Source: Niastella populi
Lineage (GTDB): Bacteria; Bacteroidota; Bacteroidia; Chitinophagales; Chitinophagaceae
Assembly: GCF_002078015.1 (NCBI RefSeq)
Contig: NZ_LWBP01000145.1
Span: 62,001 to 126,000 of the forward strand
Length of the DNA: 64,000 bases
Direction of reading: 5' to 3'
Shown here: positions 42,118 through 51,507 of the stretch, piece after piece
How the letters are laid out: every line of letters begins with the position of its first letter
Position numbering within the stretch: position 1 is the first letter of the stretch
Position numbers and translations under genes: made by a program
Notes under the pieces: model-generated
What the model was told of the DNA's origin: nothing
The model's database searches: none
The model's input: only the letters and a program-made list of their open reading frames with translations

Positions 42118-43770
42118 ATGCGTCTTCTTTTAGCAACGATTTGTTTTTCGCTGTTTTGTTTTATTGCTCCCGCTCAAACCAAAACCAGCACGGTTTCCGG
42201 CACAGCCTTAAGCCGCCCTAAATTAGTGGTTGGTATCGTAATAGACCAGATGCGTTGGGACTACCTCTATCGCTATTATGACCGTTATGCGCCCGACGGC
42301 GGTTTCAAACGTTTCCTGAACAAAGGTTTCAGTTGCGAGAACACGCTGATCCCATATGTGCCCACCGTCACCGCCTGTGGCCATACCTGTATTTATACCG
42401 GCAGTGTTCCTGCCATTCATGGTATTATTGGCAACGGCTGGTACGATCCCCTGAAACAGCGCAGTGTTTATTGTACCGAAGATCCAGGCGTTGAAACTGT
42501 TGGCGCTGCCGCAGGTACGGCCGGTTCAATGAGCCCCCGGAATATGCAGGTGACAACCATTTGCGATGAACTGAACCTCGCCACCAACTTCAGAAGCAAA
42601 GTGATCGGTATTGCCGTAAAGGACAGAGGCGGCATTTTACCAGCCGGCCATTCAGCCAATGCTGCGTACTGGTACGATTCACGCAATGGAAACTGGATCT
42701 CTTCTACCTATTACATGAAAGAACTGCCGAAATGGGCGCAGGACTTCAATGCAAAGAAACTGGTTGACAAATACTATGGTCTGGGCTGGAACACCCTGTA
42801 CCCCATCAACTCGTATGTGCAAAGCACGGCAGACGAAAAACCATACGAGGGCAAACCGTTTGGCGCCGAGCAGAAAGGTTTTCCGTATGACCTGAAGAAA
42901 TTCGCCGGTTCAAACTATGGCGCTGTTAACAGCACACCATATGGCAATACCATTACCATTGAAATGGCAAAAGCCGCCGTTACCGGTGAACAACTGGGCG
43001 CCGATAACATCACCGATATGCTGGCCGTTAGCTTTTCTTCTCCTGATTACATTGGCCATGCTTTTGGCCCTAACTCCGTTGAGCAGGAAGACGATTACCT
43101 GCGGCTCGATAAAGAACTGGGTGGTTTTTTCAGCTTCCTCGATGCCAAAGTAGGAAAGGGGCAATACCTCGTGTTCCTTAGTGCCGACCATGCCGTAGCG
43201 CATGTGCCCGGCTTTAGTGAGGAGCATAAGTTACCGGGCGGACATGCGCCAGCCGGCCGCTGGTCGCAGGACCTTGCCAAACTGCTGAATGAAAAATACG
43301 GCAGCAGCAAACTGATCATTGGAAACTATAACCACCAGTTATACCTGAACCACCACCTGATCGATTCAATGAAGCTCGATGAGGATGGTATCAAAAAAAC
43401 GATTGTACAATACCTCGGCCGCCAGCCGGAAGTTGCACGCGTATTTGCGCTTGATAAGTTTATGGAAGTGCCTTTGACCGCGACGCAGCGCGATATGGTA
43501 GCCAATGGCTATAATCAGAAATTAAGCGGTGATATTCAGGTATTATTGCAATCGGGCTATATGGAAGGCGGCGCTACCGGTACCACCCATAGCGCCTGGA
43601 ATCCCTACGATTCGCATATTCCGCTGTTATTTTATGGCTGGAAGGTGCCTGCAGGCAAAACCAACCGCGAAACCTATATGACAGATATAGCCGCCACGCT
43701 GGCCGCTATGCTGCATATTCAAATGCCCAGTGGTTGTGTGGGAAAGGTGATTGAAGAGGTGGCTAAATGA
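42118..43770 (+). CDS. PafA-like alkaline phosphatase
   Basis: About 550 residues from ATG 42118 (MRLLLATICFSLFCF, signal peptide ending APAQ). Motifs of the PafA group of the alkaline phosphatase superfamily: VVGIVIDQMRWDYLYRYYDRY (first metal ligand Asp); VPTVTACGHTCIYTGSVPAIHGI with the Thr nucleophile near residue 84; KDRGGILPAGHSANAAYW; SSPDYIGHAFGPNS; FLSADHAVAHVPG; and THSAWNPYDSHIPLLFYG. It hydrolyses phosphate monoesters in the periplasm using two zinc ions; PafA enzymes are not repressed by phosphate. In-frame codons before 42118 overlap the promoter and are rejected. Confidence 0.92.
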   Translation: MRLLLATICFSLFCFIAPAQTKTSTVSGTALSRPKLVVGIVIDQMRWDYLYRYYDRYAPDGGFKRFLNKGFSCENTLIPYVPTVTACGHTCIYTGSVPAIHGIIGNGWYDPLKQRSVYCTEDPGVETVGAAAGTAGSMSPRNMQVTTICDELNLATNFRSKVIGIAVKDRGGILPAGHSANAAYWYDSRNGNWISSTYYMKELPKWAQDFNAKKLVDKYYGLGWNTLYPINSYVQSTADEKPYEGKPFGAEQKGFPYDLKKFAGSNYGAVNSTPYGNTITIEMAKAAVTGEQLGADNITDMLAVSFSSPDYIGHAFGPNSVEQEDDYLRLDKELGGFFSFLDAKVGKGQYLVFLSADHAVAHVPGFSEEHKLPGGHAPAGRWSQDLAKLLNEKYGSSKLIIGNYNHQLYLNHHLIDSMKLDEDGIKKTIVQYLGRQPEVARVFALDKFMEVPLTATQRDMVANGYNQKLSGDIQVLLQSGYMEGGATGTTHSAWNPYDSHIPLLFYGWKVPAGKTNRETYMTDIAATLAAMLHIQMPSGCVGKVIEEVAK

Positions 43771-43817
43771 TATTTTGTTAATTGATCATACATAGGAGTG
43801 TGCTGTAGGAATGGTAA

Positions 43818-43855
43818 CAGGAGGCAGGAAGTAAGTATGACGTAAGAAGATAATA
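43818..43855. repeat. GGAGGCAGGAAGTAAG words
   Basis: AGGAGGCAGGAAGTAAG followed by GACGTAAGAAGAT in the gap after the phosphatase gene. Same family as the insertion in prmC. Confidence 0.6.
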
Positions 43856-43894
43856 AAAAGGGGAACGCGCTAAAAATTGGCGGGTTCCCCTTTT
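43856..43894. terminator. Intrinsic terminator after the phosphatase gene
   Basis: AAAAGGGGAAC (43856-43866) pairs with GTTCCCCTTTT (43884-43894). Confidence 0.85.
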
Positions 43895-43998
43895 CTATTT
43901 ATGATATTTAGTTGTTAAAATTAGTGGCGGTACCTGAGGAATAATGCTCTTCTCACTTCTTTTTTACTAACGGTCGTTCAACAATCCCCCTGTACCAA

Positions 43999-44006
43999 TA
44001 CATTTG
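43999..44006 (+). promoter_or_regulatory. -7 box TACATTTG for the M16 protease gene
   Basis: A perfect TAnnTTTG match, 19 bp before the ATG at 44026. Confidence 0.55.
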
Positions 44007-44025
44007 TAGTCCAAAAACACCTATC

Positions 44026-46887
44026 ATGATGTACTCTTTGCATGCTCATACCCGGTGGCTGTTGCTACTGTTGGGCATTTTTGTTTTTCAGGATGCTGCT
44101 GCTCAGCTGAACACCCAAAGCAAATTACCGGTAGATGCGAAAGTGAAGATCGGGAAGCTGGCAAATGGCCTTACCTATTACATTCGTCAGAATAAGAAAC
44201 CAGAGCAGAAAGTTGAACTGCGGCTGGTACTGAATGCCGGTTCCATTCAGGAAGACGAAGACCAGCAGGGGCTGGCCCATATGGCCGAGCATATGGCCTT
44301 CAACGGTACAACGCATTTCAAAAAGAATGATATCGTTTCCTTTTTGCAGAACATAGGCGTTGGCTTCGGTAACGACCTGAATGCCTATACCAGTTTTGAT
44401 GAAACGGTGTATATTCTGCCCATTCCAACCGATAAACCCGGTAATCTCGAAAAAGGTTTCCAGGTGCTGGAAGACTGGGCGCACAACGTTACCTATCTCG
44501 ATGATGATATCGATGGCGAGCGCGCCATCATTCTGGAAGAAAGCCGTTTGGGCAAGGGCGCCAATGAACGCATCTTCAGAAAGATCTATCCCCGCCTGTT
44601 CGAAGGCTCGAAGTACGCAAAGCGGTTACCGATAGGGGTAGACAGTATCATAAAGAACTTTCCCGTTGATAATATCCGCCGTTTTTACAAGGAATGGTAC
44701 CGGCCCGATCTGATGGCCGTGATCGTTGTGGGGGATATTGAACCGGCCAAAGCGGAAGCCATGGTGAAGAAACATTTTTCGGGGCTTACCAACCCGGCCT
44801 CGCCCCGCAAAAGGGAATATGCCGAGGTGCCGCCTTACACTTCCTCACAGGCCATGGTTGTAACCGATAAAGAAGCAACCAGTTATAATGTGGCCATCAA
44901 TTACCCGGCTGTTAAGAAGGAATCGGCGGTAACTGTTGGCGACTACCGTAAAGAGCTCATAGAGCAAATGTTCGTTTCTATGCTGAATGAACGGTTGCAG
45001 GAGCTAACGCAAAAAGAGAATCCGCCTTTCCTGTACGCCTATGCCGATTTTGAATCGTATGCCCGCGGCTACCAGTCGTTCAATACAATGGCTGCTGCCG
45101 GCGGTGGCGATGTGCAAAGAGCCATGAATGTACTGGCTGAAGAAATAGAGCGCGTAAAACGGTATGGCTTCACCGCCCCCGAATTACAGCGGGTCAAGAA
45201 ATCAATACAGGCGCAATATGAAAGAACATTTAACAACCGCGCCAAAACCGAGTCGGCCGATTATGTTCAGGAATACGTGAACAATTTCCTGGTGCAGGAA
45301 CCCATACCGGGCATTGAGAAAGAGTATGAATATGTGAAAGCGATGCTGCCTGCCATAACACTCGATGAAGTAAATGCGGTGTCGGCAGCCATCAAAGGCC
45401 AGCAGAACCTGTTTGTATACCTGAGCGGTCCCGAGCCGAAGGAAGCCGATAAACTGCCTGCAGAAAGCGAACTGCTGGCGATCATTGACTCGAAAACAAA
45501 GGCCGATATAAAGCCATATGAAGAAAAAGCGGTTGCTTCAACGTTGTTAAGCAGTGAGCCGGTGGGTGGCAAAGTGGTTAAGGTTACAAAGAACGTTTTA
45601 CTGGGAACCACTGATTATGTACTCAGCAACGGCATTACGGTAACATTGAAGCCAACCGATTTCAAGAACGACCAGATCCTGATGGGCGCTACCCGTGCCG
45701 GTGGTAAAAACAATTACGGCCTGGCCGATAAATACAGTGCCGAGTACATGGTACCTGCTACGGTAGCCATGGGCGTTGGCCAGTTTTCGCCTACTGATCT
45801 TGGTAAGGCACTGGCCGGTAAAACAGTAAGCGTTGATCCGGTGTTTACCGCCATTTCGGAAGGCTTCAGAGGCAGCAGCAGCGTGAAAGATCTGAAAACC
45901 CTGTTCCAGTTAATCTATCTCAATAGTACAGCGCCGCGCGGTGATACGGCTTTGTTCGGGGCTTTTTTGCAACGGAACAAAACGCAGTTTGCCATGATCG
46001 GCGCCAATCCGCGCGCTTCGTTCGTCGATACGCTGTATAAAACTTTGTTCAATAATGATCCCATGGCGCCGGTGGCCGTGCCTAACAGCGCCTACTTCGA
46101 TAAAGTGAATTACAAACGCGTGATGGAGATCCGTAAGGAACGTTTTGGCGATTGCAGTGGAATGCACTTTGTGTTTGCCGGTAGTTTTAAAGAAACTGAC
46201 ATAAAACCGTTGATTGAAAAATATATAGCCGGTTTGCCCGCTACCGGTAAAAAATTCAGTTTCGCCGATAATAAGGTACGTCCGGTAGAAGGTAAAAGAA
46301 CGCTGAACGTATATAAGGGAAAAGAAGATCAAAGCCTGATCCTGGCTTTTTATACCGGTGAAACACCATACAATGAAGACCTCGAGCTGAAAGCGCATGC
46401 ATTGAGTGAAGTGCTGAACATTCGCATCATTGAAGAGCTGCGCGAAAAGATCCAGGGCATTTATGGCGGCGGCACTTATGCCGAACTGGAAAAATACCCG
46501 TATAGTAATTACAGTTTTGTACTGAACCTGCCTTGCGGTCCCCAAAAAGTGGATACGCTGTTGAAGGCGATCAAAAACGAATTCAGCAGTATGGTAGCGA
46601 AAGGCCCTGATACCTCGTATGTGAACAAGGTAAAAAAACAATGGCTCGAACAGCATAAGCTGAACATGAAAGAGAATGGTGTTTGGGTGGAAAAGTTGTT
46701 ACAGTACAAATTACAGGGCGGCGATCCCGACAGGTTTGTTCATTATGAAAAGTACGTGAACAAACTAACGCCGTTAGACGTACAGCAGGCGGCCAAACTG
46801 GTGCTAAATGGAAATGAGTTCCTGGCCATTCAGATGCCGGAGAGTGCAAAGAGTGGAACAGGAGAGGAGCCAAAGAAAGGCTTTTAG
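44026..46887 (+). CDS. M16 family zinc metalloprotease (pitrilysin/insulinase type)
   Basis: 953 residues with a signal peptide (LLLGIFVFQDAAAQ). The inverted zinc motif HMAEH is at residues 85-89, and the third ligand Glu165 lies in DGERAIILEESR, the expected 76 residues downstream. Two M16 halves are present; the C-terminal half (from about residue 530, DYVLSNGITVTLKPTDFKND, in adjoining pieces) lacks the zinc motif, as usual. It degrades peptides in the periplasm. Typical of the large single-chain Bacteroidota M16 proteins. Monocistronic, followed by a terminator. Confidence 0.93.
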   Translation: MMYSLHAHTRWLLLLLGIFVFQDAAAQLNTQSKLPVDAKVKIGKLANGLTYYIRQNKKPEQKVELRLVLNAGSIQEDEDQQGLAHMAEHMAFNGTTHFKKNDIVSFLQNIGVGFGNDLNAYTSFDETVYILPIPTDKPGNLEKGFQVLEDWAHNVTYLDDDIDGERAIILEESRLGKGANERIFRKIYPRLFEGSKYAKRLPIGVDSIIKNFPVDNIRRFYKEWYRPDLMAVIVVGDIEPAKAEAMVKKHFSGLTNPASPRKREYAEVPPYTSSQAMVVTDKEATSYNVAINYPAVKKESAVTVGDYRKELIEQMFVSMLNERLQELTQKENPPFLYAYADFESYARGYQSFNTMAAAGGGDVQRAMNVLAEEIERVKRYGFTAPELQRVKKSIQAQYERTFNNRAKTESADYVQEYVNNFLVQEPIPGIEKEYEYVKAMLPAITLDEVNAVSAAIKGQQNLFVYLSGPEPKEADKLPAESELLAIIDSKTKADIKPYEEKAVASTLLSSEPVGGKVVKVTKNVLLGTTDYVLSNGITVTLKPTDFKNDQILMGATRAGGKNNYGLADKYSAEYMVPATVAMGVGQFSPTDLGKALAGKTVSVDPVFTAISEGFRGSSSVKDLKTLFQLIYLNSTAPRGDTALFGAFLQRNKTQFAMIGANPRASFVDTLYKTLFNNDPMAPVAVPNSAYFDKVNYKRVMEIRKERFGDCSGMHFVFAGSFKETDIKPLIEKYIAGLPATGKKFSFADNKVRPVEGKRTLNVYKGKEDQSLILAFYTGETPYNEDLELKAHALSEVLNIRIIEELREKIQGIYGGGTYAELEKYPYSNYSFVLNLPCGPQKVDTLLKAIKNEFSSMVAKGPDTSYVNKVKKQWLEQHKLNMKENGVWVEKLLQYKLQGGDPDRFVHYEKYVNKLTPLDVQQAAKLVLNGNEFLAIQMPESAKSGTGEEPKKGF

Positions 46888-46915
46888 CGGCTAAATAACT
46901 ATAATACAATACGAA

Positions 46916-46946
46916 AGCCCTGACGGTACCGTCGGGGCTTTTTTTA
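46916..46946 (+). terminator. Intrinsic terminator of the M16 gene
   Basis: AGCCCTGACGG pairs with CCGTCGGGGCT around TA, followed by seven T. Confidence 0.85.
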
Positions 46947-47138
46947 TGATGGAATAACTGCAATAAATGTGCAGGGCATAATACTACAGGCGGATAGTAA
47001 ATAGTGAATTTCGTTCATCGTTTGGCGTTTATCGTTCTACATTTATGTGTATTTTATTGAAATGCAATACGCTTGAGCAAAGCGGTAAGCACTAAAAAAT
47101 ACGGCTGGTAAAAACGCGCAAATGCGGGTGGTGCAAGC

Positions 47139-47152
47139 AATTCACGTGAATT
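47139..47152. promoter_or_regulatory. Perfect palindrome AATTCACGTGAATT
   Basis: A 14-bp perfect palindrome in an AT-rich gap. It could be an operator for a dimeric regulator; no gene follows closely. Confidence 0.35.
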
Positions 47153-47269
47153 TTTGCTCACACGTTTTATTATTAAAAAACCCTAAAAAAATTTTTTTAT
47201 TTTCTCTTAAACACTAACTTGCAGGAACAAACGGATATAGCAGAACTCCTCCCAAATGTATTTGCACTC

Positions 47270-47571
47270 AGAATTTAAAGCTTGGATATTATGCAAGCTA
47301 GGCCCTTCATGAACACTATTTTAAAACGTAGTTAGAACTGTACGAACCTGCAAGCATGTTGCTTTGCATGAAGATAAATAATTGAAAATTATAGTAAAGA
47401 TATCCCGGAGGTGAGAGGTGTCTTTAGTACCGGCTTTAATTAGTAGCGGGTGAAGCTTTGTTCATACATAGCATCGTTAAGTTGCTCTGAAAAATTACCC
47501 GTTTAATGATTTCGCTGGTTTAGGGGTTGCTAGATCACGACAGTCGGCCGCATGGCTGGCTGTCTTTTTTT
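47270..47571 (+). ncRNA. Candidate non-coding transcript with intrinsic terminator
   Basis: An intrinsic terminator stands alone: GACAGTCGGCC (47539-47549), loop GCAT, GGCTGGCTGTC (47554-47564), seven T. Upstream, TGTATTTG (47258-47265) is one base off TAnnTTTG. This would give a transcript of about 300 nt without a convincing reading frame, apart from a 14-codon one (MQARPFMNTILKRS) near 47291. It does not show RNase P, tmRNA, 6S or SRP landmarks that I can recognise. Confidence 0.4.
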
Positions 47572-47710
47572 ATGCCCGGTTCAACCATTGTGATGTAATG
47601 TGTAGTAGTAACGTTATTGAACAATCGAACGGTGTTTATGTCTATAAGTTATTATGTTCTTTAGTTCATAAGTTAACCGCGTAGAGTGTAAATGCAGCTT
47701 AAAGCCTTCA

Positions 47711-47886
47711 TCGGCAATCGGCAAACCTCGGCGCGGCCTGCTTCGTCAATTGTCAATCGGCTCGAATGTCGGGCAGTGCAAGGTCATAAATAAATTCCCA
47801 AAATTAGTGAGCTCTTTCACGTTTGCCGTTTGCCGTTTCACGTTCAGCGAGGCCATTCACCATTCACCATTGACCATTCACCATTT
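47711..47886. repeat. 175-bp dispersed repeat, copy A
   Basis: Shares an ordered set of blocks with 53491-53699: CGGCAAAC, CCTCGGCGCGGCCT/CCCCGGCGCGGCCT, TCAATCGGCT, GAATGTCGGG/GAATTTCGGG, GTGAGCTCTTTCACG/GCGAGCCCTTTCACG and CGAGGCCATTCAC. It ends in CCATTCACCATTGACC words. Confidence 0.75.
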
Positions 47887-48059
47887 GAAAAGGATATCAT
47901 AAATCATTGCAACCACCCTCATTTTTATGTTGTCATTAACGAATAACATGCTGAAACACAGTTGGTATGCAAAAGTTTGTTAATTGAACGGTTGTACACA
48001 TTTTCAATTAAACGCGGTATGTATTTTGGTTTCTCAGCAGTAACTAAAAACGATGATTT

Positions 48060-48551
48060 ATGAAACGGGTTCTACAGGTTCTGCCAATTCTTGCCATCTT
48101 AACAACAGCATCAGTTCATTCATCAAAAGCACAGGTAAGCGTTAGTGTAAATATCGGTGCCCAGCCTATGTGGGGACCCGCAGGCTACACTTCGGTCGAT
48201 TACTACTACCTGCCCGATATCGAATGTTACTATTATGTACCCCGGCAACAGTTCGTTTACCTGAACGGTCCATCGTGGGTGTTCTCAGCCAGCTTGCCGG
48301 CCCGTTATCGCGGGTACGATCTGTATGGCGGTTATAAAGTGGTTTGCAACGGTCCAAGACCTTATACGCACTTCCGCGAGCACCGCGTTACTTATGCCCG
48401 TTACAGGGATTACAGGGGCCACCAGACCTGCATACGTGATTCCCGTGGAGGCGGCGGTTACTACGATCGCGGTCCCCGTGGACGTGGACATGGACACGGT
48501 CACCATCATGGTCGCGGTCATGGACATGGTCGTGGACATGATCGTTGGTAA
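48060..48551 (+). CDS. Exported protein with Gly/His/Arg-rich tail
   Basis: 163 residues with a signal peptide (LPILAILTTASVHSSKAQ). The middle is aromatic-rich (VDYYYLPDIECYYYVPRQQFVYLNG, in adjoining pieces; YRGYDLYGGYKVV). The last 25 or so residues are GRGHGHGHHHGRGHGHGRG-like, which could bind metal ions. Proteins with this YYYLPDIECYYY pattern recur in Chitinophagaceae as far as I know, with no assigned function. The tail is encoded by a GGACATGG/GGTCATGG codon repeat that could expand or contract. Confidence 0.7.
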   Translation: MKRVLQVLPILAILTTASVHSSKAQVSVSVNIGAQPMWGPAGYTSVDYYYLPDIECYYYVPRQQFVYLNGPSWVFSASLPARYRGYDLYGGYKVVCNGPRPYTHFREHRVTYARYRDYRGHQTCIRDSRGGGGYYDRGPRGRGHGHGHHHGRGHGHGRGHDRW

Positions 48552-48604
48552 TGATCGTGTTTGTTACAAAAACGTATAGTGGTTTGGGTGAGCCTGTATT
48601 ATGA

Positions 48605-48632
48605 AGTAGGAGGTAGGAGGCAGGAAGCAAGA
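48605..48632. repeat. GGAGGTAGGAGGCAGGAAG words
   Basis: AGTAGGAGGTAGGAGGCAGG followed by AAGCAAGAATAG; same family as 33-155 and 43818-43855. Confidence 0.6.
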
Positions 48633-48686
48633 ATAGTCCCACGGCTCAGGCGCTAAATAAATTCAGGTTTGCTGTACGTCATAAAA

Positions 48687-48728
48687 GAAAAGGTGAGCTT
48701 CGCAGTCAATAGCGGGCTCACCTTTTCT
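48687..48728. terminator. Bidirectional intrinsic terminator
   Basis: GAAAAGGTGAGC pairs with GCTCACCTTTTC. It serves the Gly/His-rich protein gene and the convergent class I aldolase gene. Confidence 0.8.
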
Positions 48729-48836
48729 TTATCTTACTATTATATAACGGTGACACCACCTTTTGAAGACCCTTGTCAACCTGTTACCTCGTCAACTTAC
48801 TTCGTACTCTCAGGTCAAAGAAGTGTCACTTTAAAA

Positions 48837-49895
48837 CTAGGCCACGGTGATATCCTTATCCAGGTACACATCCTGGGTAGCCTGCAGCAGCTCAACACCC
48901 TCTTTGAAAGGACGCTGGAAGGCTTTGCGGCCAAGGATCAGTCCCATACCACCTGCTCTTTTATTGATAACGGCAGTATAAACCGAATCGGCCAGGTCGC
49001 TGGCGCCCTTGCTTTCGCCGCCACTATTGATCAGCCCCACCCGGCCACTGTAACAATTCAATACCTGGTAACGGCACAGGTCGATGGGGTGATCGCTGGT
49101 GAGCTTGTCATACACCAGGTTACTGGTTTTACCATGTTTGGTTGCCAGGTAACCGCCATTGTTGGTAGGCAGTTTTTGTTTAATGATATCGGCCTGCAGT
49201 GTAACGCCCAGGTGATTGGCCTGACCGGTAAAATCGGCTGCGGTATGATAATCCACGCCATCTACTTTAAAACCGCTGTTGCGCGTATAACACCACAAAA
49301 TGGTGGCCATGCCCAATTCGTGCGCCAGTTCAAATGCTTCGGCCACTTCTTTCAACTGGCGGGCGCTTTCGGCAGAGCCCCAGTATATAGTAGCGCCAAC
49401 TGCTACGGCTCCCATGTTCCAGGCGCTCCTGATGGTGCCGAACATGGTTTGGTCGTATTTATTGGGCATACTTAAAAACTCATTGTGGTTGATCTTTACA
49501 ACAAACGGAATACGGTGTGCGTATTTGCGGCTCATGATACCCAGTACACCATATGTACTGGCTACGGCATTGCAACCACCTTCAATGGCGAGTTTGATAA
49601 TATTTTCGGGGTCGAAATAAATTGGGTTGGGCGAGAAAGCGGAACCTCCGCTGTGCTCGATGCCCTGGTCGACCGGGAAGATGCTGCAAAAACCGGTGTT
49701 GGCCAAACGCCCGTTGCCTAATAATGATTGCAGGCTGCGCAATACCTGGTTGCTGCGGTTGCTGTTGAGCCAGATCTCTTCAATGTGGTTGGGCGAGGGA
49801 AGCGTGATGGTTGATTTGTCAATGGTAGTACTCTTGTGCTCTAAAAGATAAGAGGCTTTGTCACCAAGCAGATCGATGATTTTTTTTGACGGCAT
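48837..49895 (-). CDS. fbaB: Fructose-bisphosphate aldolase class I (DhnA type)
   Basis: Reversible cleavage of fructose-1,6-bisphosphate through a Schiff base (cytosol). 352 residues. Seen: [35 protein letters not shown] in adjoining pieces, [43 protein letters not shown] and a C-terminal [13 protein letters not shown]-like motif ([18 protein letters not shown]). It resembles the archaeal-type class I enzyme of DhnA-group proteins. A class II aldolase gene lies just upstream on the same strand, but the two are separated by a strong hairpin and this gene has its own promoter box, so they can be regulated separately. Confidence 0.92.
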   Translation of the reverse strand: MPSKKIIDLLGDKASYLLEHKSTTIDKSTITLPSPNHIEEIWLNSNRSNQVLRSLQSLLGNGRLANTGFCSIFPVDQGIEHSGGSAFSPNPIYFDPENIIKLAIEGGCNAVASTYGVLGIMSRKYAHRIPFVVKINHNEFLSMPNKYDQTMFGTIRSAWNMGAVAVGATIYWGSAESARQLKEVAEAFELAHELGMATILWCYTRNSGFKVDGVDYHTAADFTGQANHLGVTLQADIIKQKLPTNNGGYLATKHGKTSNLVYDKLTSDHPIDLCRYQVLNCYSGRVGLINSGGESKGASDLADSVYTAVINKRAGGMGLILGRKAFQRPFKEGVELLQATQDVYLDKDITVA

Positions 49896-50038
49896 ACTTA
49901 TTATTTAGTTTGTGTGAATTGTCAATCGTGAATGCAATTCATAAGCCACAGATAACAGCTTAAAACTAAAGCGTAAAGCCAGATACATTTCAATTGCAGG
50001 CTTTCTGCTTTTCGCTTTGGCCCTGTATTCCGGCTGCG

Positions 50039-50046
50039 CAAAGATA
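50039..50046 (-). promoter_or_regulatory. -7 box TATCTTTG for the class I aldolase
   Basis: A perfect TAnnTTTG match on the minus strand, followed by a leader of about 140 nt before the ATG at 49895. Confidence 0.55.
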
Positions 50047-50082
50047 TGCCGTATCCCATAAATACCGGGACAGTAAAACGAA

Positions 50083-50106
50083 AGACCCGGCGGTACCGCC
50101 GGGTCT
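50083..50106 (-). terminator. 24-bp perfect palindrome between the two aldolase genes
   Basis: AGACCCGGCGGT and its exact mirror meet without a loop. On the minus strand it is followed by TTCGTTTTACTG, a weak T tract. It probably ends the class II transcript. Confidence 0.7.
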
Positions 50107-50158
50107 GATATCATAATCTTTTAAACCTGTAAAGGAATAGAAAGCTAAATTCTAAATA

Positions 50159-51229
50159 TTAAGCGTTTCTGTTGATGCAATTCAAATCATTGAATGCAAT
50201 TTCTAAACGTTTAATAAATGTTTCTTCACCTTTGCGTAACCATACGCGCGGATCGTAGTATTTCTTATTTGGTTTGTCAGCCCCTTCAGGGTTGCCCAGC
50301 TGATCCTGCAGATACGCTTCGCTCTTTTTGTAATAGCCGAGAACGCCTTCCCAGAACGCCCATTGAAGATCGGTATCGATATTCATTTTGATAGCGCCGT
50401 AGCTGATCGCTTCGCGGATCTGGTGTTGGGGAGAACCGCTGCCGCCGTGGAATACGAAGTAAACGGGCTTTTCGCCGGTTTTATATTCTTTTTTGATGAA
50501 GTCCTGGCTGTTCTTCAGGATCTCAGGACGAAGTTCCACGTTACCCGGACTATAAACACCGTGCACATTACCAAATGCGGCAGCTACGGTGAACAGGCGG
50601 CCAATTTTGCCTAATTGCTCATACGCAAATGCCACGTGTTGTGGTTGTGTATATAATTTATCGTTTTCAACACCGCTGTTGTCAACGCCATCTTCTTCAC
50701 CACCGGTAACACCCAGCTCAATTTCAATACCCATGCCGAGGGGCGCCATGCGTTTGTAATATTCAACTGATGTATGAATGTTCTCTTCGATCGGCTCTTC
50801 GCTCAGATCGAGCATGTGTGAGCTGAACAAAGGTTGTTTTTTCTCTTTGAAGAACTGTTCGCCGGCATCGATCAAACCGCTGATCCATGGCAGCCATTTT
50901 TTGGCGGCATGGTCGGTATGCAGCACAACGGGAACACCGTAATATTTTGCTACGTTATGTATATGCAATGCACCGGAAATAGCGCCGGAGATATTGGCCT
51001 GCAACTGATCGTTGGGCATACCTTTACCGGCAATGAACTGTGCACCACCGTTAGAAAATTGTATGATGACAGGTGAATTCACTTTTGCGGCTGTCTCAAG
51101 GGTCGCATTGATCGTATTAGTGCCAATTGTATTAACTGCGGGTAACGCGAACTGGTTTTCTTTAGCGTCTTTATAAAGGGCTTCCAGTTCTTCACCAAAG
51201 AGTACTCCTGGTTTGTATTTTTTCATCAT
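50159..51229 (-). CDS. fbaA: Fructose-bisphosphate aldolase class II
   Basis: Zinc-dependent aldolase of glycolysis/gluconeogenesis (cytosol). 356 residues, the class IIA length. Seen: FALPAVNTIGTNTINATLE, VVLHTDHAAKKWLPW with zinc ligand His107, FSSHMLDLSEEPIEENI, GIEIELGVTGGEEDGVDN, FGNVHGVYSPGNV and FHGGSGSPQHQIREAISYG, KMNIDTDLQWAFW. Either of two adjacent ATG codons may be the start (51229 or 51226). Unrelated in sequence to the neighbouring class I enzyme. Confidence 0.95.
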   Translation of the reverse strand: MMKKYKPGVLFGEELEALYKDAKENQFALPAVNTIGTNTINATLETAAKVNSPVIIQFSNGGAQFIAGKGMPNDQLQANISGAISGALHIHNVAKYYGVPVVLHTDHAAKKWLPWISGLIDAGEQFFKEKKQPLFSSHMLDLSEEPIEENIHTSVEYYKRMAPLGMGIEIELGVTGGEEDGVDNSGVENDKLYTQPQHVAFAYEQLGKIGRLFTVAAAFGNVHGVYSPGNVELRPEILKNSQDFIKKEYKTGEKPVYFVFHGGSGSPQHQIREAISYGAIKMNIDTDLQWAFWEGVLGYYKKSEAYLQDQLGNPEGADKPNKKYYDPRVWLRKGEETFIKRLEIAFNDLNCINRNA

Positions 51230-51507
51230 TTTCAGTGTTAAAGCGTGTTGTTATTTATTGAACGTCAAAAGCGTTGAAAAATATTTAATGAAGTATCTAT
51301 TTTTTTAATAAGCGGCGAAGATAGTCAATTTAGCAATGAATGCAGGCGTATTTGTTACATGATAACGGTGGCCTTGTCGTAAGTCATTGATTTATTGGAG
51401 CCCGGCCGGAAAGCGATTTAAATGTTAAGAAATGGTAATGTATGCAAAAGGCGGGTTGTCTTTAGCTTTCAGGTTGAGCTGGTGGCTGCTAGCTGGCGGC
51501 CGGCCTT

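Larger units (their letters stand above)
46947..48059. other. 1.1-kb gap: palindrome, candidate RNA, dispersed repeat
   Basis: No protein gene is seen. The gap holds a 14-bp palindrome (47139-47152), a transcript candidate ending at an orphan terminator (47270-47571), and a 175-bp dispersed repeat (47711-47886). The rest is AT-rich without visible structure. Confidence 0.6.
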
